Part shown: piece by piece, positions 55,767 to 64,000 of the stretch | Layout of the letters: each line of letters starts with the position of its first letter | How positions within the stretch are numbered: the stretch's first letter is position 1 | Source of the DNA: Corynebacterium sp. p3-SID1241 | Lineage (GTDB): Bacteria; Actinomycetota; Actinomycetes; Mycobacteriales; Mycobacteriaceae | NCBI GenBank assembly: GCA_025144025.1 | Contig: JALXWS010000012.1 | Location: forward strand, 1 to 64,000 | Reading direction: 5' to 3' | Length of the DNA: 64,000 nucleotides | Notes under the pieces: generated by a model | Databases searched by the model: none | What the model saw: the letters and a program-made list of their open reading frames with translations, nothing else | What the model was told of the DNA's origin: nothing | Translations under genes and position numbers: made by a program

Positions 55767-56420
55767 ATGCTCCACGCCGTTAGTTTCGCCCTCCTGGATT
55801 CCGTCAATGCCTTACTCATTGGCATCCTCGTGGCCATTGGCATCATTTTGCCCCGCGGTAAGTATCGGCGCATTGCTGCATTGGTGGTAATAGGAGATTG
55901 GATCGGGGTGCTCGTCGCAGCGGCAGTGGTGATGTTTTTGTTGCTAGGAGTCAAAGACCAAATTGAGGCCATTTTGAGCTCACCCATTGCTGGCTGGGTG
56001 CTTGTAGCAGTGGGCATTGCGGTGGCTTTCGGATCATGGCGATCTAAAGGGCAGCCCAATGCCTTAGTAAGTCGTCTGCTCGAGCCGCTGCGCACGCCGT
56101 CACCGATTACCACATTCATCGGCTTCGTAATGGGTGTGGTGCAATCGCTGACCTCGGTGCCTTTTTATTACGGGCTAATGCACTTGGCTACAGAAGATAT
56201 TGTTCCGGCGGCACAATACGGCGGCTTGGTCTGGTATGCCAGCTTGGCGCTTTCCTTGCCCACCATCTGTGGCCTATTTATCGCGGTGGTGCGCGCGCAT
56301 CCCGAATCAGCGGCGGGCCGGCTCTTTGCCGCAGCTCGCGCCAATAGCACCCAAGTGGCGCTCTTCGGTGGCTACCTCGTGGCGATCTTCCTTATCCTCA
56401 TGGGCGTGATTTCCCTCTAA
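55767..56420 (+). CDS. Six-helix membrane protein, LysE/GAP-like
   Basis: A 217-residue polytopic protein with about six hydrophobic helices and short loops: MLHAVSFALLDSVNALLIGILVAIGI, then ALVVIGDWIGVLVAAAVVMFLL, GWVLVAVGIAVAFG, a central FIGFVMGVVQSLTSVPFYYGL, and two C-terminal helices ending LVAIFLILMGVISL. The layout resembles the LysE/GAP (glycolipid-addressing protein) group. That would fit a partner of the divergent MMPL exporter, but I cannot prove the family. It overlaps the end of the convergent carbonic anhydrase remnant. Confidence 0.65.
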   Translation: MLHAVSFALLDSVNALLIGILVAIGIILPRGKYRRIAALVVIGDWIGVLVAAAVVMFLLLGVKDQIEAILSSPIAGWVLVAVGIAVAFGSWRSKGQPNALVSRLLEPLRTPSPITTFIGFVMGVVQSLTSVPFYYGLMHLATEDIVPAAQYGGLVWYASLALSLPTICGLFIAVVRAHPESAAGRLFAAARANSTQVALFGGYLVAIFLILMGVISL

Positions 56421-56955
56421 TCAAAGGTGACTTCATCCAGGCTTAGCGCCGCACCGGATTGATGGCGCGCGCACTCCACATAGCGCGCCGCATGCGGAAT
56501 GAAAGACTGCGATTCTTCCAGGCTGAGCTCGCGGCGCACCTTCGCCGGCACACCCGCGGCAAGGCTCCGTGGCGGGATTTCGGTGCCTTCTAACACTACG
56601 GCGCCGGCGGCAATAAGCGAGCCCGCACCGATAGCGCAGCGCGAGAGCAGCGAAGAGGACATCCCACCAGGGAACCGGCCTCCACATGCGCGGCATGGAC
56701 CATCGCCATGTGTCCCACCGTGACATCATCTTCTAGTACGCACGGCGTGTCCTCTTCTACGTGGAAGACGCAATTGTCCTGAATATTGCACCTAGCGCCA
56801 ATGCGAACCGCGCCCACGTCGCCGCGCAGGGCACTGCCATAAAACACGGAGGAATCCGGGCCGATTTCTACGTCTCCGATGATGGTGGCATTCGGTGCAA
56901 CCCATGCGCTGCGATGGATGCGCGGCTTCTTTCCAGCAAAGGGTAAGAGGAGCAC
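56417..56955 (-). pseudogene. Gamma-class carbonic anhydrase-like gene with a frameshift
   Basis: The first frame (from 56955) encodes a left-handed beta-helix protein (MLLLPFAGKKPRIHRSAWVAPNATIIGDVEIG ... NCVFHV ... VGHMAMVHAAHVEAGSLVG) with the three zinc-ligand His. At about 56663 it leaves the family pattern; the continuation MSSSLLSRCAIGAGSLIAAGAVVLEGTEIPPRSLAAGVPAKVRREL is found in another frame down to 56417. One missing base between the codons for Gly and Met explains this. The two parts together give about 179 residues, the usual length. A sequencing error is possible. Confidence 0.8.
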
Positions 56956-56975
56956 GCGAGAGTCCTTTCCAGAAT

Positions 56976-57353
56976 TTATTCGACCACTAGGGCCAAAGCG
57001 GGGGAGAGCTCATACTCGCCGGGGTAGGGGAGGTGGTCTAAGAGGGCGTCGCCAAGCGCCGGCGTGAGTGGAATAACCCAGCCGCGCCGAGGATCCTTGA
57101 TGGGTAGAGCCTCCTTGTTGGTGGCGGCAAAATGAGCCGTGGCAGTGGGAGAGACCAAGGTAGCGGATTCACGGGCGCGGGCTACCTCGCAGAGCACTTC
57201 CGCGCCGGGCTGATTGGTGACCACAATGATAAGCGGGCCAGCGGTGTGGATCTCCAGCTTTTCCACCCGTGCGGTGGGGGCGGTGGAATCGGGGCGCGCT
57301 AAGCGCGGGGGCTGCGCGCCGGTAAGCCGGGCGAGTGCGTCTTTTAATCCCAT
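56976..57353 (-). CDS. Hypothetical protein
   Basis: A 125-residue soluble protein beginning MGLKDALARLTGAQPPRLARP, with a central stretch KLEIHTAGPLIIVVTNQPGAEVLCEVARA. No motif or family is recognised. It is 11 bases downstream of another small hypothetical gene and 20 bases upstream of the carbonic anhydrase remnant, so the three may form one transcript. Confidence 0.65.
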   Translation of the reverse strand: MGLKDALARLTGAQPPRLARPDSTAPTARVEKLEIHTAGPLIIVVTNQPGAEVLCEVARARESATLVSPTATAHFAATNKEALPIKDPRRGWVIPLTPALGDALLDHLPYPGEYELSPALALVVE

Positions 57354-57364
57354 AAGCCCTTAGT

Positions 57365-57706
57365 CTAATGAGCCGGAACGGCAATGGTGCGGCAGCGTTC
57401 TAGATCGAAGTACGCCTGCTGTCCCGTGGCGACGACGCGCTCGCGGGCTACAGACTCGTCTTGGGTAACGGCCGTGGAAAGGAATACTAGTGGGCCGTCT
57501 GGGTGGCGCCAGGTGCCCAAGTACCGCGCGCCTTCTTGCCTGGCAAGCGCGAGCGCTTTGCGTATCGCAGCCGGCGTGGGCTCATCTACTTTCAAAAGAG
57601 CCACTCCGGTGGGGTTGTAGGCAAACCCGGTGCGGGGTTGCTGGCCCGTCTCGATATCGAAGGTGCCTTCCTCGTCCGCGAGCAATTGCTGGAAAATGCG
57701 CTTCAT
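57365..57706 (-). CDS. Hypothetical protein
   Basis: A 113-residue soluble protein, MKRIFQQLLADEEGTFDIETG..., with an alternating strand/helix pattern (ATPAAIRKALALARQEGARYLGTW) and no known motif. I start at 57706; an open frame to 57784 overlaps the divergent patatin gene, whose ATG is only 25 bases away. It is probably in an operon with the following hypothetical gene. Confidence 0.68.
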   Translation of the reverse strand: MKRIFQQLLADEEGTFDIETGQQPRTGFAYNPTGVALLKVDEPTPAAIRKALALARQEGARYLGTWRHPDGPLVFLSTAVTQDESVARERVVATGQQAYFDLERCRTIAVPAH

Positions 57707-57731
57707 TGGGCCCAGCGTAGTATGGGGCACC

Positions 57732-58601
57732 ATGATTGATGCCAGCAACACCGCACTCGTTATTGAAGGCGGCGGCATGCGCAATTCCTATACCGCCGCG
57801 TGCATGGTCAAACTCATCGAGGAAGACGTGGACTTTGGCTGGGTGGGAGGCGTGTCAGCTGGGGCATCCCACACCGTTAACTATTTATCGCGCGATGCCC
57901 GGCGTGCGGAGGAGTCCTTTACGGACTTTGCCAAAAATCCCAGCTTCGGCGGCGTGGGTTCGTTGGTGCGTGGTACTGGATATTTCAACGCAGAGTATAT
58001 CTATGAACGCGCCGCGGATAAGGATCTGCCCTTTGATTGGCAGGCTTACCGCGACCATCCGGCCGATATGGTGCTGGCGGCGGCACGGGCAGATACCGGC
58101 GAGTCTGTTTATTGGCAGCGCGAGGATATCAACGCCCCAGAGGATCTCTTCGTGCGCGTGCGTGCCTCGTCCACGTTGCCACTGATTATGCCGATGCGTT
58201 TTATCGACGGCGCGCCATATGTGGATGGCGCTTTGGGCTCTTCCGGCGGCATCACCATCGAGCAGGCAGAGCAGGCAGGCTATGAAAAATTCTTCTTCAT
58301 CGGTACTAAGCCACGCGGGTATGTGCGCCCCGAGGTGGCGCGTCCAGCACTCATCCGCCGTATCTTCCGCAGGTACCCCGCTATTGCCGACGCCCTCATT
58401 GCCCGCCCCGCCTTATACAACGCCGGCAAAGACCGGCTCTTGGAATTGGAGCGCAAAGGCAAGGCCCAGCTATTTTTCCCGGAGGATATGCAGGTGGCCT
58501 CTACAGAGCGCAATGTGCACAAGTTGCGTGCGAACTACCAAGCGGGCAAGGCGCAAACCTATACGCAGTGGCCGCGGTGGAAGGAATTTCTCCTCGATTA
58601 G
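57732..58601 (+). CDS. Patatin-like phospholipase
   Basis: A lipid acyl hydrolase of the RssA/YjjU type, 289 residues. The oxyanion-hole motif is VIEGGGMRNSY near residue 12, the nucleophile elbow is GVSAGAS near residue 40, and the catalytic Asp lies in DGAL. No signal peptide is present, so it is probably cytoplasmic. I start at ATG 57732; the longer frame from 57630 lies in the divergent gene. Its substrate is unknown. Confidence 0.9.
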   Translation: MIDASNTALVIEGGGMRNSYTAACMVKLIEEDVDFGWVGGVSAGASHTVNYLSRDARRAEESFTDFAKNPSFGGVGSLVRGTGYFNAEYIYERAADKDLPFDWQAYRDHPADMVLAAARADTGESVYWQREDINAPEDLFVRVRASSTLPLIMPMRFIDGAPYVDGALGSSGGITIEQAEQAGYEKFFFIGTKPRGYVRPEVARPALIRRIFRRYPAIADALIARPALYNAGKDRLLELERKGKAQLFFPEDMQVASTERNVHKLRANYQAGKAQTYTQWPRWKEFLLD

Positions 58602-58680
58602 CTCACTGATAGCGCGGGTTGTGAGATGCACCGCTGCTGGGGGTGGGGTGTCGGCCGGGAAAGCGGTATGCCCAGTGTAA

Positions 58681-60318
58681 ATGCCAGAAGGCCAAAGCAT
58701 GGAAAAGCCTTTCACGTGGCGCTTTCTTGAGAAATGCCTAAACTATTCCAGCGTGTTAGCTATTTTTGATGGAAATATTTGGCTGAGCATTTTCTTCATA
58801 GTGCTGCTCGGCACGCTTTTTGGCATGATTCCCTTCGGCCCACTGCGCTTTGGCGCGGCAGGCACGCTTTTTGTGGGTTTGGCCTTTGGCTCATTTATAG
58901 ACCTAGATAAAGACATCCTCAGCTCCCTGCAAGAGCTGGGCTTGGGTCTGTTTATTTATATGCAGGGGCTCTCTGCCGGCGAGCGCTTCTTCAAGGGCTT
59001 TTCTAAGCAGATAAAACACATGCTCACCGCCGCTATTGCGATCATCGTCGCCGCTGGCGCAGCCCTGTTCTTTGGGGGCATGCTGGGACTGGACACCCTG
59101 GCTTCTGTTGGTGTATTCGCCGGCGCCACCACCTCGACGCCGTCGCTGGCATTAGCCCAACAGCAAACCGGTGAAGAACTACCTGCCGTGGGCTATTCGC
59201 TGGGCTATCCTGTGGGTGTAGCAGTGGCCATTTTGGTTGTGGCCTTCCTACTGAAGCAAAACTGGCCTGCCAAGCGGGATAAGGATAATTCTGCCTCCAA
59301 GATCTTCCGTTCCCGCACCATCCGCGTCACCAAAGACGTGAACTACGATGAACTGGAAGAAGAGTTCAAAGATCACTTTGTGATCGCTACCATCCGCCGC
59401 GGCAATAAGGTGCGCGTGGCTGGTGACCGCCCCGAACTGCACAAAGGCGATATTCTACGCGTGATGGTCACCAAGGCTAAGGCCCGTGAACTCACCCAAA
59501 TGCTGGGCAAACGCCAGCCGCAGACTCCATTCGTGGACAAACGCCTGGTTATTGAAACCGTGGTTATTTCTAACCAGGATATTGCCGGCCGCACCGTAGA
59601 GGAGTTGAACCTCTTCTCGCGCTACGGCGGGCGCATCGTGCGCGTGCAGCGTGGCGACGAGCAATTCTTGGCAAATAATGAAACCCACTTGGCTTCCGGC
59701 GATACCCTCGAGCTCATCGTGAAGTTTGACCGCTTGGGTGATATCCGGGATTACTTCGGCGACTCCATTAAGTCCTACTCCGAGCTGAACTGGGTAGCGT
59801 TGGGCGGTGGCCTCTTCTTGGGCTACCTGCTCGGCCAGGTCGTGGTACCGATGCCAGGTGGTGCTTCTTTCGAGTTGGGCTTCGCGCTCGGCCCGCTGAT
59901 TACCGGCCTTATCCTCGGTGCGCTCCACCGCACCCGCCGCATTCCATGGCAGGTTCCGGCTTCCATTAATACCGCCTTCCAGCAGTGGGGCCTCGTAATC
60001 TTCTTGGCGTCTGTGGGCCTTTCGTCCGGTGAGGCATTCTTGTCCACCGCATTCTCCTGGATGGGTCTGAAGTGCATGATCCTCGCCGCCATTGTCACCG
60101 TGGTGGTTGCGGTCCTATTCGCTGTAGCGAATCGCTTCATGGGTCAGTCCGAAACCCGTACCGCCGGCGGACACTCTGGCATCTTTGCTCAGCCGGCCGT
60201 GGTCAACTACGCCACGGGGGTTAGCTCCGACTCGCGCATCATGACCGGTTATGCAGCCACAATTGTGGTCGCCCAGGTGGTCAAAATCGGCGTAGTCCCA
60301 GTGATGTTGATGGTTTAG
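58681..60318 (+). CDS. AspT/YidE-family transporter with two TrkA-C domains
   Basis: A putative exchanger or exporter of dicarboxylates or amino acids, 545 residues. Two membrane repeats flank a cytoplasmic region of about 170 residues. Repeat signatures are GATTSTPSLALAQQQTGEELPAVGYSLGYPVGV and GGHSGIFAQPAVVNYATGVSSDSRIMTGYA. The central part contains two TrkA-C-like modules (DHFVIATIRRGNKVRVAGDRPELHKGD and AGRTVEELNLFSRYGGRIVRVQRG). The family includes the succinate exporter SucE and the aspartate:alanine antiporter AspT. A second in-frame ATG lies at 58699. Confidence 0.88.
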   Translation: MPEGQSMEKPFTWRFLEKCLNYSSVLAIFDGNIWLSIFFIVLLGTLFGMIPFGPLRFGAAGTLFVGLAFGSFIDLDKDILSSLQELGLGLFIYMQGLSAGERFFKGFSKQIKHMLTAAIAIIVAAGAALFFGGMLGLDTLASVGVFAGATTSTPSLALAQQQTGEELPAVGYSLGYPVGVAVAILVVAFLLKQNWPAKRDKDNSASKIFRSRTIRVTKDVNYDELEEEFKDHFVIATIRRGNKVRVAGDRPELHKGDILRVMVTKAKARELTQMLGKRQPQTPFVDKRLVIETVVISNQDIAGRTVEELNLFSRYGGRIVRVQRGDEQFLANNETHLASGDTLELIVKFDRLGDIRDYFGDSIKSYSELNWVALGGGLFLGYLLGQVVVPMPGGASFELGFALGPLITGLILGALHRTRRIPWQVPASINTAFQQWGLVIFLASVGLSSGEAFLSTAFSWMGLKCMILAAIVTVVVAVLFAVANRFMGQSETRTAGGHSGIFAQPAVVNYATGVSSDSRIMTGYAATIVVAQVVKIGVVPVMLMV

Positions 60319-60330
60319 CACGCAACGGAT

Positions 60331-60365
60331 AAGGCCGCCTCCCGTTCCAGGAAGCGGCCTTTTTC
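60331..60365. terminator. Bidirectional terminator between the AspT-family gene and prfC
   Basis: AAGGCCGC (60331-60338) pairs with GCGGCCTT (60354-60361), followed by TTTTC on the plus strand. It sits between convergent genes. Confidence 0.88.
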
Positions 60366-60390
60366 TTCGCCACATGAAGCTGTGTGGATT

Positions 60391-62025
60391 TTAATCCGCC
60401 ACGAGGGTTTCCATGGTGAGCTCTGGGTGTTCCTTTTCAATGAACGCGAGCTTCCACTTATCACCAAAGAGAGCGATGAGCTCGCCATCTTGGCGAGTAA
60501 AGATTTCCACGCCGCGCTGACGGCCGAGCTCCGGGGCGGACTCGGCATCGGTGCGCCGGGCCACGGAATAGGGGATGGGTTCGGTGACGGTTTCTACGTT
60601 ATATTCGAACTCCATGCGGGCCTGCATAACCTCAAACTGCATGGGGCCAACCGCCGCCATTACAGGCGAGGCATCACCACGCGCCTCATTCTTGAGAATC
60701 TGGACCACGCCCTCGGCCGCCAGTTGCTCTAGGCCCTTGCGGAAGGCCTTGTACTTGCCCAGGGACTTCGCGCGCAGAATGCGGAAGGCCTCTGGGGCGA
60801 ACTGCGGCATGGGCTTGAACTGGACCTTTTTGCCGGAATAGATGGTGTCACCAGGGGCGAGCGAGCCGGCGTTGACAAGTCCCACGATATCGCCTGGATA
60901 AGCGGAATCCACGGTATCGCGCGTGCGACCAAAGACGGTCAGCGCATACTTGGTGGAAAAGCTGCGGCCGGACTGGGCGTGATTGACCTGCATGCCGCGT
61001 TCGAATTCACCGGATACCACGCGCATAAAGGCCAGGTTATCGCGGTGCTTTTGGTCCATGCCGGCTTGGACCTTAAAAACGACGCCAGAGAAATCATCGC
61101 TTACTTCGCGGACCTCATCAATGGCGCTGGTGGCAGCCGCTACCGCTTTCGGATCGGATTCGCGCGAGTGCGGAGCCGGGGCAATGGCGCATAGTGTATC
61201 CAGAATCTGGTGCACGCCAAAGTTCAGCATCGCAGAGGCAAAAATGAGTGGGGAGGTTACGCACTGCTCAAAAAGCTCCTGATCATGCAGGGCACCATCG
61301 GCAGCGAGGAGCTCGGCCTCTTCGACGGCGGTTTCCCACACATCTTCTTCCTTCTTACCGGCGGTATCCGGATCGAAGTGCTCTTCCGGTGCAATGGTGG
61401 AACCGCCAGCGGTGCGGATGAAGTGAATATACTCATCGGCCTCGCCATCATCATTGATATGCGCCAGACCGCGGAAGTCACCGGCAATGCCGACCGGCCA
61501 GTACAGCGGGGTGGGCTGCAACTGGATTTCGTTGACAATTTCGTCGACCAGCTCCAAGGGCTCGCGGCCCACGCGGTCCCACTTATTAATCACGGTGACG
61601 ATAGGCAGGCCGCGGGCCTTGCACACACGGAAGAGCTTGAGGGTCTGGGGTTCGAGGCCCTTGGCGGCGTCGATAAGCATGACTGCCGCATCTACTGCGG
61701 TGAGCACGCGGTAGGTATCTTCAGAAAAATCTGCGTGGCCCGGGGTATCAACTAGGTTGATCATGTAGGGCTCGCCCTCGTGCCCCTCCGGCGCATACTC
61801 GAATTGCAGCGCCGAGGAAGCCACGGAAATGCCGCGGTCCTTTTCCATATCCATCCAGTCAGACACGGTGGACTTGCGGTTGCCCTTGCCGTGGACCGCG
61901 CCGGCTTCATTAATAACGTGTGCATGCAGCGCCAGCGCCTCCGTCAGCGTGGACTTACCAGCATCTGGGTGGGCGATAACGGCAAACGTGCGGCGGCGCG
62001 AGGCCTCAGAAACGACAGAACTCAT
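60391..62025 (-). CDS. prfC: Peptide chain release factor 3
   Basis: GTPase that recycles RF1/RF2 after termination. G1 is VIAHPDAGKSTLTEAL, G3 is DTPGHADFSEDTYR, and G4 is TVINKWD. The class-specific block VSDWMDMEKDRGISVASSALQFEY is present. Its 544 residues are normal. It is preceded on the minus strand by the SDR gene, 24 bases upstream. Confidence 0.97.
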   Translation of the reverse strand: MSSVVSEASRRRTFAVIAHPDAGKSTLTEALALHAHVINEAGAVHGKGNRKSTVSDWMDMEKDRGISVASSALQFEYAPEGHEGEPYMINLVDTPGHADFSEDTYRVLTAVDAAVMLIDAAKGLEPQTLKLFRVCKARGLPIVTVINKWDRVGREPLELVDEIVNEIQLQPTPLYWPVGIAGDFRGLAHINDDGEADEYIHFIRTAGGSTIAPEEHFDPDTAGKKEEDVWETAVEEAELLAADGALHDQELFEQCVTSPLIFASAMLNFGVHQILDTLCAIAPAPHSRESDPKAVAAATSAIDEVREVSDDFSGVVFKVQAGMDQKHRDNLAFMRVVSGEFERGMQVNHAQSGRSFSTKYALTVFGRTRDTVDSAYPGDIVGLVNAGSLAPGDTIYSGKKVQFKPMPQFAPEAFRILRAKSLGKYKAFRKGLEQLAAEGVVQILKNEARGDASPVMAAVGPMQFEVMQARMEFEYNVETVTEPIPYSVARRTDAESAPELGRQRGVEIFTRQDGELIALFGDKWKLAFIEKEHPELTMETLVAD

Positions 62026-62049
62026 GCGGCATAGTCTAGTGGTTTCCCG

Positions 62050-62886
62050 CTACCACTCCACATTGAGGCGGCGCCCCAGATCATCAAAGACGCGGCGGGC
62101 TACGGATAGCTTCTTTGCAATGGGGCGCTGCAGGCCGGGTTTGCGTTTATCGTTGTAGTATTCGCCGGATTCAAAGTGGATTCCCTCGGTGCCTGTCAAA
62201 TAGTAGGCGAGGTTATCGCCACCTTCCGCAGGCTTGCCAAAGGTCTTGCCAATCAGCCCAGAATACATTTTGGACATTAAGCCAGTAGAAGACTTGGAAA
62301 ATTCTGTCGCCAGCACTCCAGGGTGGAAGGAGACCGCATTAAGCCCGTGGGCATCGAAATAGCGGGTGAGCAGGATATCACCCAACTTGGCGTTGCCGTA
62401 GGCGCGCTCAGGGCTAAAGTGCTCCAGCGTATTGGGATCGTTCGGGTCAAAGTTGGACATGAGGAAATTAGCTAGCGAAGCAGTCTGGACCACGTTGGCA
62501 TTATCCGCGCGCAGTTTCTCGCGCAACAGAGAGGTCAGCAGGAAAGGGGCGACCACGTTGACCTGCCAGGTGCGCTCAAATCCATCGGCGGTGGTGGAGG
62601 GGCCATCGAAAATGCCGCCAGCATTATTGCCCAGCGCATGGATATGGTCCAGCTCCGCCAATTCTCCGGCGAGGCGGCGCACCTGCCCTAAGGATTCGAA
62701 GTCTGCAAGAAAGTACTGGCCGCCGACTTCTTCGGCCACTGCGCGGGTCTTTTCCGGATTGCGGCCGATGATAACCAGGTTGTCTTGCGGGCGGGTGCGG
62801 TGCAATTGGCGTGCGGCCGCAGCCCCCAGCCCGCCCGATGCGCCCGTAATCACAATGGTCTTGGCAGTGCTATTTGGCGAAGTCAT
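62050..62886 (-). CDS. Short-chain dehydrogenase/reductase
   Basis: A 278-residue SDR with cofactor loop TGASGGLGAAAAR near residue 14, NNAGG (residue about 90) and the catalytic Tyr-Lys in YGNAK (near 173). The similarity is to retinol-dehydrogenase/WWOX-like SDRs; the substrate is unknown. An ATG at 62886 starts the family pattern. It lies 24 bases upstream of prfC on the same strand. Confidence 0.9.
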   Translation of the reverse strand: MTSPNSTAKTIVITGASGGLGAAAARQLHRTRPQDNLVIIGRNPEKTRAVAEEVGGQYFLADFESLGQVRRLAGELAELDHIHALGNNAGGIFDGPSTTADGFERTWQVNVVAPFLLTSLLREKLRADNANVVQTASLANFLMSNFDPNDPNTLEHFSPERAYGNAKLGDILLTRYFDAHGLNAVSFHPGVLATEFSKSSTGLMSKMYSGLIGKTFGKPAEGGDNLAYYLTGTEGIHFESGEYYNDKRKPGLQRPIAKKLSVARRVFDDLGRRLNVEW

Positions 62887-62965
62887 AGTACCAATCCTAT
62901 CTATGCGGCGGGGTGGTGCTGGCTACCAGTTTCTTTGCACCGAAAGCAGGTCTATACTTCAGCGC

Positions 62966-64000
62966 GTGAAACACCAGCTTTCCGTACGGCAGTGGGGACC
63001 GGCGCGCTTAACCGCAGCCGGATTTCTTTTACTCATTTTGCTGGGAACGGTTTTGCTCATGCTGCCGTTCGCTGAGGCCGGCACCGCCCGCGCTTCATTC
63101 CTGTCTGCCCTCTTTACCGCTACGTCTGCGGTATCGCTAACCGGCCTTATCGTGGTGGATACCGGTAGTTTTTGGAGCCCGGCCGGTCAAGTCATCATTT
63201 TGGCACTCATTCAACTTGGTGGCCTTGGCATCATGTCCTTGGCCTCGCTATCCGGCCTGCTAATTACCGGACGAATAAGCTTTAAAGCACGCAAGACCGG
63301 TGACTATGAGGGGCGCCCCATCGCCCCAGGCGGAATCCGCAAGACGCTGATTTTTACTTTTGCCTTTACCGCCGTGGCCGAGACTATTATTGCTGTCATT
63401 GTGGCCGCGCGTTTGATGATTGGCTACGGTCACTCCTTTCCGCGTGCTGTGTGGGAAGGCATCTTCCATGCCGTCTCCGCCTTCAATAACGCGGGTTTTA
63501 GCACCAATAGCGATAACTTGGTGCCCTTTGTCTCCGATGCCTGGATTCTATTGCCCTTGGCCGGCGCGCTGATAGGCGGCGGCTTGGGCTTTCCCGTATG
63601 GGCGGAGCTGGTGCGCTTGGTGCGGCGCGACCGTCACGTGGTGCACCGAATTTCAATTACCGCGCGTATGACCTTGGCGGCTACGGCCGTGCTCTTGGTT
63701 TCCGGTGCGGTCTTTTTCGGCTGTATGGAGTGGACCGGGCTTTTGTCCTCGATGTCTTTGGGAGAAAAGCTCCTCAACTCCTTCTTTGCTAGTGCATCTC
63801 CGCGCACGGCAGGATTTAACGCCATCGACTATGGGCAGGCGCATCCCATTACGCTGATGGGCACCGATATCCTGATGTTTATAGGCGGCGGTTCTGCCGG
63901 TACCGCTGGCGGCATTAAGGTCACCACCGCCTGCGTGCTCTTGGCAGCCATGGCAGCAGAATTTACGGGCCGGGAAACCACCACAATTGGGCACCGCAGC
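62966..64000 (+). CDS. KtrB/TrkH-type potassium uptake channel subunit (partial)
   Basis: The frame opens at GTG 62966 (VKHQLSVRQWGP) and stays open to the window edge, giving 345 codons without a stop; the 3' end is missing. All four selectivity-filter repeats are visible: TATSAVSLTGLIVVDTG, HAVSAFNNAGFS, SASPRTAGFN and GGSAGTAGGIK. The order and spacing fit the KtrB subfamily. A KtrA-type regulatory gene would be expected just downstream. Confidence 0.92.
   Translation, partial: MKHQLSVRQWGPARLTAAGFLLLILLGTVLLMLPFAEAGTARASFLSALFTATSAVSLTGLIVVDTGSFWSPAGQVIILALIQLGGLGIMSLASLSGLLITGRISFKARKTGDYEGRPIAPGGIRKTLIFTFAFTAVAETIIAVIVAARLMIGYGHSFPRAVWEGIFHAVSAFNNAGFSTNSDNLVPFVSDAWILLPLAGALIGGGLGFPVWAELVRLVRRDRHVVHRISITARMTLAATAVLLVSGAVFFGCMEWTGLLSSMSLGEKLLNSFFASASPRTAGFNAIDYGQAHPITLMGTDILMFIGGGSAGTAGGIKVTTACVLLAAMAAEFTGRETTTIGHRS

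Overview
This is a chromosomal window from a Corynebacterium (Mycobacteriales). The protein sequences and gene order match the corynebacterial/mycobacterial core: M23 peptidase-perM-purN-purH; the AmtR nitrogen regulator; a block of Zn-free ribosomal proteins; mprA-mprB-pepD-moaB-mscL; fthC/galU-glp-rimJ-glpR; pmt/rsmI; BetP; metG; tatD-rpfB-rsmA-ispE. There are no rRNA or tRNA genes, no CRISPR, prophage or insertion sequence. Codon use is uniform. The species cannot be named from this window alone.

Layout. 0-7.6 kb: envelope peptidase with a probable MtrA operator, PerM, purine synthesis, two lipoproteins, AmtR. 7.7-10.7 kb: a degenerate nucleotidyltransferase-like protein and ribosomal genes (S18, S14, L33, L28 on minus; L31, L32 on plus). 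10.8-16.2 kb: MprAB envelope-stress two-component system with its HtrA-type protease, MoaB and MscL. 16.3-22.9 kb: SAF protein, folate cyclo-ligase, GalU, and Glp-RimJ-GLPR, in which a MoeA-like protein repurposed for cell division sits with its membrane receptor; then a Tag glycosylase. 23-28.8 kb: DoxX and zinc-finger membrane proteins, protein O-mannosyltransferase, RsmI, BetP. 29-36.2 kb: MetG, two tandem GNATs, TatD, RpfB, RsmA, IspE. 36.2-43.2 kb: AztD-like zinc lipoprotein with a Zur-like box, an ABC-F protein, a membrane hydrolase, a broken AEC transporter, two small proteins. 43.4-48.9 kb: a very long acyltransferase, a HAD phosphatase, an acyl-CoA hydrolase. 48.9-56.4 kb: the accessory region of greatest interest. 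56.4-64 kb: broken gamma carbonic anhydrase, small proteins, patatin, AspT-family transporter, RF3, SDR and the start of a KtrB/TrkH potassium channel.

Most interesting region. 50.1-52.4 kb encodes a convincing UDP-sulfoquinovose synthase (SQD1/SqdB type) and an SQD2/SqdX-like glycosyltransferase, followed by a translationally coupled gene of unknown function. These are the two dedicated steps of sulfoquinovosyl-diacylglycerol synthesis, a lipid best known from chloroplasts and photosynthetic bacteria. Immediately upstream lie an MMPL exporter, its TetR regulator and a divergent 6-TM protein, so the region may form a sulfoglycolipid synthesis and export locus. The glycosyltransferase carries an in-frame TGA 25 codons before its coupled end.

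Other threads. Three genes (AEC transporter, SqdX, gamma carbonic anhydrase) each carry one inactivating change. Two convergent intergenic regions hold interleaved (A-B-A'-B') inverted repeats that can fold into mutually exclusive hairpins. Several operators are recognisable by eye (MtrA, GlxR, Zur, TetR, MprA-type), and rpfB and rpmE have candidate structured leaders.
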